Below, piece after piece: positions 60,024 through 63,444 of a stretch of DNA of 63,444 bases (its first letter is position 1; each line of letters starts with the position of its first letter). The DNA comes from Chryseobacterium sp. JM1. GTDB taxonomy: Bacteria > Bacteroidota > Bacteroidia > Flavobacteriales > Weeksellaceae. The notes beneath the pieces were generated by a model, which made no database searches, had not been told where the DNA came from, and saw nothing but the letters and a program-made list of their open reading frames with translations. The stretch covers positions 1 to 63,444 of the forward strand of contig NZ_JPRN01000020.1 in assembly GCF_000737715.1 (NCBI RefSeq), written 5' to 3'. The position numbers were made by a program, and so were the translations under genes.

Positions 60024-63000
60024 TTATTGGTTTTTAATTTTATAGCTTATGGTTTTCAAAAGTTTTCCATTCTGATCTTTTACATTTATTAACCTTCCAA
60101 TATTATCATAATTATAATATTCAATCATACCAGACGAATTCATAATGCTGCTTACTCCTTGATTCGGTTTAAATGTGTACAGAGCACACATATGGTTAGG
60201 TAGTGAATTAATTATATTATATTGTTGTTGTTTTATTTGTGTATAATCAGGTGAAGCAGCATTCAATAAAGGTTTCAGTATATTCAAATATCCTAAGATT
60301 GCACTTTCATCTATTATTTCCGCTCCTTCTATTTTTAATATGGTATACAAATTGTTATATCCATAATAGTAATAAACATAAGTTCCATTAGCTTTGTGAG
60401 CTTTTAAAATATGTCCGTCAATGTCATATTTATCCACAACCAATTTCTCTTCTAATGTATTTGTGACTTTGGATTCCAAAAATTTCTGCGGAAATGTTTG
60501 TATGCCTGATGTAAGCGTTCCGCTATTGTCATACATTGCAAACTGCGCATAATCTACCTGAGAAGAAGATAATGGAGCTGAACCCAAAGTTTTATCTGTT
60601 TTAATAACCGAAAATTCTCTCCTGTTGGTAAGAATATCATAAGGAGTAATATTACTTTTATCAAAGGAATATTGGTATTCTTCTTTCAGATTTCCATAAT
60701 TGGTGGTTATTCTATTTTTACTTCTTAAAAAGCTATCACCAAAGTTTCCTCGGACGATGTAATTATAAGATTCCGATTCTATTACATTATTATTGTTAGT
60801 ATAAGTATTTACAATTTTGGAGGTTAAATTGAAATCCGAGTAGAAAATCTCATAGGCATTACCTGTCAAAACACCATCCATTAGACTAGGGCAGGGTAAA
60901 TAATTTTCATATTTAAAAGCTCGGATTTTCTGCGGAGTAGTTTCAGCATAATTATATATTTCTTCTACCAATTTAGTACCTGATTGATTATAATATTGTT
61001 TTAATTTTAATGTTCCTCTTTTATAACTATAATCTGTTTTAGGGTCAAAAACACTATGTTCTGGAGAGATAGTTCCACTGTATGAATTTGGAAAATCCTC
61101 ATAAGAATTGTATATGTTTGTTACATAACCATTTCCTGTAGTTTTTTCTATAACAGTCGAATATTCTATTTGCGTGCCTGAAAAATTTGATAAGGGAATG
61201 ATGGAATTAATGCTAAAAATATTTTTAGTATAAATTGAACCACTAGTAGTTCGAATTTTCCAATCTGGAAAATAATATTGACTTTTATTAAGTAAAATTC
61301 CTGAAGAAATAGTAGAAGATATTCCTGTTGTATATAAATATTCTTTTTCAATTTTGTTTACAGCATCGCTAAAACTGCTGATTTTTTTAATTCTTAGTCC
61401 GCTAATTTTTCCGTTGTCAGTTATCAGCACAGCATTATTATTAACGGACTTTGAATATGTATGCGGCTCATATTCAAATTTGGAATATCCTGTAGTGGGG
61501 TACGTAATTTTATTTAGTGTACCATATTGTAAAGTATTTGGATTAATTCCTCTACTTGCATAATGATCAGAAGGATTCATATTAAAAGGTGTTCCTGTGT
61601 AATAGCCAAAATGATCTACGGCTGTAGACAAATGTGATGCTGGAAGCATTGGCATATTATTATATTCAAATGAATACCGTTTTTGATCATACAATATTGA
61701 ATTTAAGGTAAATCGCTGATTAGCAGTGTCCGTATAATCAAAATTAATTACCTTATTAATATTACTTCCACTTACAATAATGCTATTTAATTTTCTCCAC
61801 TTTAACCTATTTAATAACCAATTTGCAGTTGATGTATCAATTCCTGACGTATAGTCAGGAGTTATTCCATCCTGTTTCCGAGTCATATAATAGAAACACC
61901 ATAAATACCATTCAGTAAATGGTACGTTTTGCTGGTAATCATCATGTTCATCAATCCATTTCTCATACGCAACAGCAATAGGTAAATCACTTGAAGAATA
62001 TGGAATAGCTTGCCGTTCTGAAGAACTCATACTAACACTAATGTTAGATTTTACTCCTTTTACTGTCTTTAAATAAGAGGGAATAATTAATTGGCCACCT
62101 GCAAAAACAGATGAAGGAGTATATTTTTGAGAACAGGCACCATTGAAAGTTAAAATATTACCGTTACTTTCTTTGTAATTATCTATATATATATTGTAAT
62201 TATAAAATGAAGCTTGATAATTTCCTCTTTCATATTCTAACGAATATATTTTTTGATTCAAATTATTATAAACTTCTGTCAAATACCAAGCAGTGGAAAA
62301 CATTCCCGAACTAGATTGCTCAAAAAAATTATAATTAGTAAACTCAATTGCATTCATGGTACCACCAAATACATACTTATTTCCGTTATCATCCAATACA
62401 GTTATTTTACCTATTGATTTTGGAAACTTAGGTGGAGCTGGATCTCCACTCGCGTTATAACCAATACTAGGAAAATTCATAGGAACTACATTATCATTCA
62501 TATTTATGATAACTTTTAAATTGCTGCTAGAGCTAACTTTCCATTCTCCATCCTGACCTAAAAAGAATTTACCTGTATGTCCCATAAAATTAAATGTAAA
62601 TGTGTCTGGGGCCAAATCTTGGTATGAATCAGCAATAACAGATGCTGAATTAATAGACAATTGCCTCATATAATCATTACTATTCCAGTTGTCAACATTA
62701 AGCTTATTATGATGATGATAATATCCCTTCGCTGGAATTATTCCTGGTCTTGTAGAATCATATTCATCATATGCGGGTCCGTTATAAGTTCTGGTAATTA
62801 CTCCACCCGCATTAAGTGCCCAATTTTGGCCAACCCAACCTGATACATCACTTACTCTCACTCCTCCAGTATCATAACGTAGATTAATATCTAATAGAAC
62901 ACCATCCTCATTTAAAGTATGAATAGGAACAGATACATCGGCCCTTCCTGTGTACAAATTCATAGGAATATCTCCGTACTTCCCTAAAGATGATGCATTG

Positions 63001-63089
63001 GGAGATTGTATACTTTTGGGAAGATCTAACGTTTGTGCTCCAATATTTACAATAAATATTAAAAAGCATAATAAAGTATTTTTTTTCAT
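60024..63089 (-). CDS. Large secreted YD/RHS-like partner protein (cassette 2)
   Basis: 1021 residues with a signal peptide (about 1-19, IFIVNIGAQ). The N-terminal block (SSLGKYGDIPMNLYTGRADV, LRYDTGGVRVSDVSGWVGQNW) parallels the protein at 31436-34885, as do GKFFLGQDGEWKV and the C-terminal YD-like end (IEYYNYDNIGRLINVKDQNG). There is no toxin tip or T9SS tail. It lies four bases before the RHS gene and four after the T9SS gene in the same operon. Same proposed partner role as its cassette 1 homolog. Confidence 0.78.
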   Translation of the reverse strand: MKKNTLLCFLIFIVNIGAQTLDLPKSIQSPNASSLGKYGDIPMNLYTGRADVSVPIHTLNEDGVLLDINLRYDTGGVRVSDVSGWVGQNWALNAGGVITRTYNGPAYDEYDSTRPGIIPAKGYYHHHNKLNVDNWNSNDYMRQLSINSASVIADSYQDLAPDTFTFNFMGHTGKFFLGQDGEWKVSSSSNLKVIINMNDNVVPMNFPSIGYNASGDPAPPKFPKSIGKITVLDDNGNKYVFGGTMNAIEFTNYNFFEQSSSGMFSTAWYLTEVYNNLNQKIYSLEYERGNYQASFYNYNIYIDNYKESNGNILTFNGACSQKYTPSSVFAGGQLIIPSYLKTVKGVKSNISVSMSSSERQAIPYSSSDLPIAVAYEKWIDEHDDYQQNVPFTEWYLWCFYYMTRKQDGITPDYTSGIDTSTANWLLNRLKWRKLNSIIVSGSNINKVINFDYTDTANQRFTLNSILYDQKRYSFEYNNMPMLPASHLSTAVDHFGYYTGTPFNMNPSDHYASRGINPNTLQYGTLNKITYPTTGYSKFEYEPHTYSKSVNNNAVLITDNGKISGLRIKKISSFSDAVNKIEKEYLYTTGISSTISSGILLNKSQYYFPDWKIRTTSGSIYTKNIFSINSIIPLSNFSGTQIEYSTVIEKTTGNGYVTNIYNSYEDFPNSYSGTISPEHSVFDPKTDYSYKRGTLKLKQYYNQSGTKLVEEIYNYAETTPQKIRAFKYENYLPCPSLMDGVLTGNAYEIFYSDFNLTSKIVNTYTNNNNVIESESYNYIVRGNFGDSFLRSKNRITTNYGNLKEEYQYSFDKSNITPYDILTNRREFSVIKTDKTLGSAPLSSSQVDYAQFAMYDNSGTLTSGIQTFPQKFLESKVTNTLEEKLVVDKYDIDGHILKAHKANGTYVYYYYGYNNLYTILKIEGAEIIDESAILGYLNILKPLLNAASPDYTQIKQQQYNIINSLPNHMCALYTFKPNQGVSSIMNSSGMIEYYNYDNIGRLINVKDQNGKLLKTISYKIKNQ

Positions 63090-63093
63090 TTGT

Positions 63094-63444
63094 CTATTTC
63101 TTTATGAGTTTGGCATCAGTTGTTTTATTTGTATCTGTTTTTATGATTATCAGATATGCACCCTGAATCAGATTCTGCGTATTAATCTTGGTAACTTTAT
63201 TCTTCGTTTTCAGACTTTGGATTTGTCTTCCACCCATGTCATATAGAATAATATCAGCTTCTTTAAAGTCAAAGCCTATTTCAACATAAGCATAATCTGA
63301 AACTGGATTTGGATAGATTTTGATGTCTTGTTTTTCTACCAAGTGATCAAGTTGCTTATCTCCAAGTTTCACAATCTTCCAGTTCTCTTTTCCAAGTTCT
63401 TCCGCACTGGTTCCTGCAATGATAATACTGCCATCTCTGTTTAG
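63094..63444 (-). CDS. T9SS-sorted surface protein, C-terminal part (cut by window end)
   Basis: 116 residues of the C-terminus are present; the frame is open to the right edge, so the gene starts outside the window. An internal Met at 63372 is not the start. It shows the last propeller-like repeat (LNRDGSIIIAGTSAEELGKE) and the T9SS type A tail (KIYPNPVSDYAYVEIGF ... QGAYLIIIKTD ... KLIKK). It is the homolog of the gene at 34888-36516 and heads the second RHS cassette. Confidence 0.85.
   Translation of the reverse strand, partial: LNRDGSIIIAGTSAEELGKENWKIVKLGDKQLDHLVEKQDIKIYPNPVSDYAYVEIGFDFKEADIILYDMGGRQIQSLKTKNKVTKINTQNLIQGAYLIIIKTDTNKTTDAKLIKK

Overview
The window looks like chromosome of a Chryseobacterium-like member of the Bacteroidota (Flavobacteriia, probably Weeksellaceae). 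The reasons are low GC, promoters of the TAnnTTTG (-7) type with no obvious Shine-Dalgarno sequences, several secreted proteins with type IX secretion (T9SS) C-terminal sorting tails, DUF6443/RHS proteins, a zeaxanthin-type carotenoid operon and a fused hisB and hisIE. The assignment to genus is inference.

Layout. 1-260: the 3' end of an IS110-family transposase and a foldable inverted-repeat tail. 259-7140: an M19 dipeptidase, then thrS-infC, whose partners rpmI-rplT lie 2.4 kb further on, beyond an alpha/beta hydrolase and a bulb-lectin lipoprotein. infC most likely starts at a non-canonical ATA codon. 7378-11041: three tandem paralogous M28 peptidases with T9SS tails. 11183-18078 (minus): a complete histidine operon hisG-D-C-B-H-A-F-IE. 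It is preceded by a 16-codon leader peptide with four His codons, a terminator and a competing antiterminator, i.e. a classical attenuator. 18327-27230: glycosyltransferase, dapD, LytTR regulator, NlpC/P60 lipoprotein, assorted small secreted proteins, a methyltransferase and a stand-alone mreB.

27522-36516 (minus) and 55779-63444 (minus, cut by the window end): two paralogous four-gene cassettes. Each has, in transcription order, a T9SS-sorted beta-propeller-like surface protein, a roughly 1,000-1,150-residue YD/RHS-like secreted protein, a DUF6443-RHS core protein with a variable C-terminal tip, and a small gene touching the RHS stop that is a good immunity candidate. The conserved parts are similar between cassettes, while tips and immunity candidates are unrelated. 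This is the best candidate for a little-described system: a T9SS-linked RHS polymorphic toxin module.

36965-44250 (minus): hemH, a photolyase, a MarR regulator and a carotenoid operon (crtI, crtB, SRPBCC, crtZ, lycopene cyclase). The crtI leader holds a 31-codon deletion remnant of a second marR copy, with its promoter still present and its stop overlapping the crtI start. 44574-53424: an unknown protein, VOC protein, DoxX-like membrane protein, T9SS protein, DUF5686 outer-membrane protein and TonB-dependent receptor. 53793-55670: a tRNA-Ala(GGC) followed by a frameshifted ardA antirestriction gene and an XRE regulator, which looks like the decayed edge of a mobile island leading into the second RHS cassette. 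No rRNA, CRISPR array or integrase was seen.
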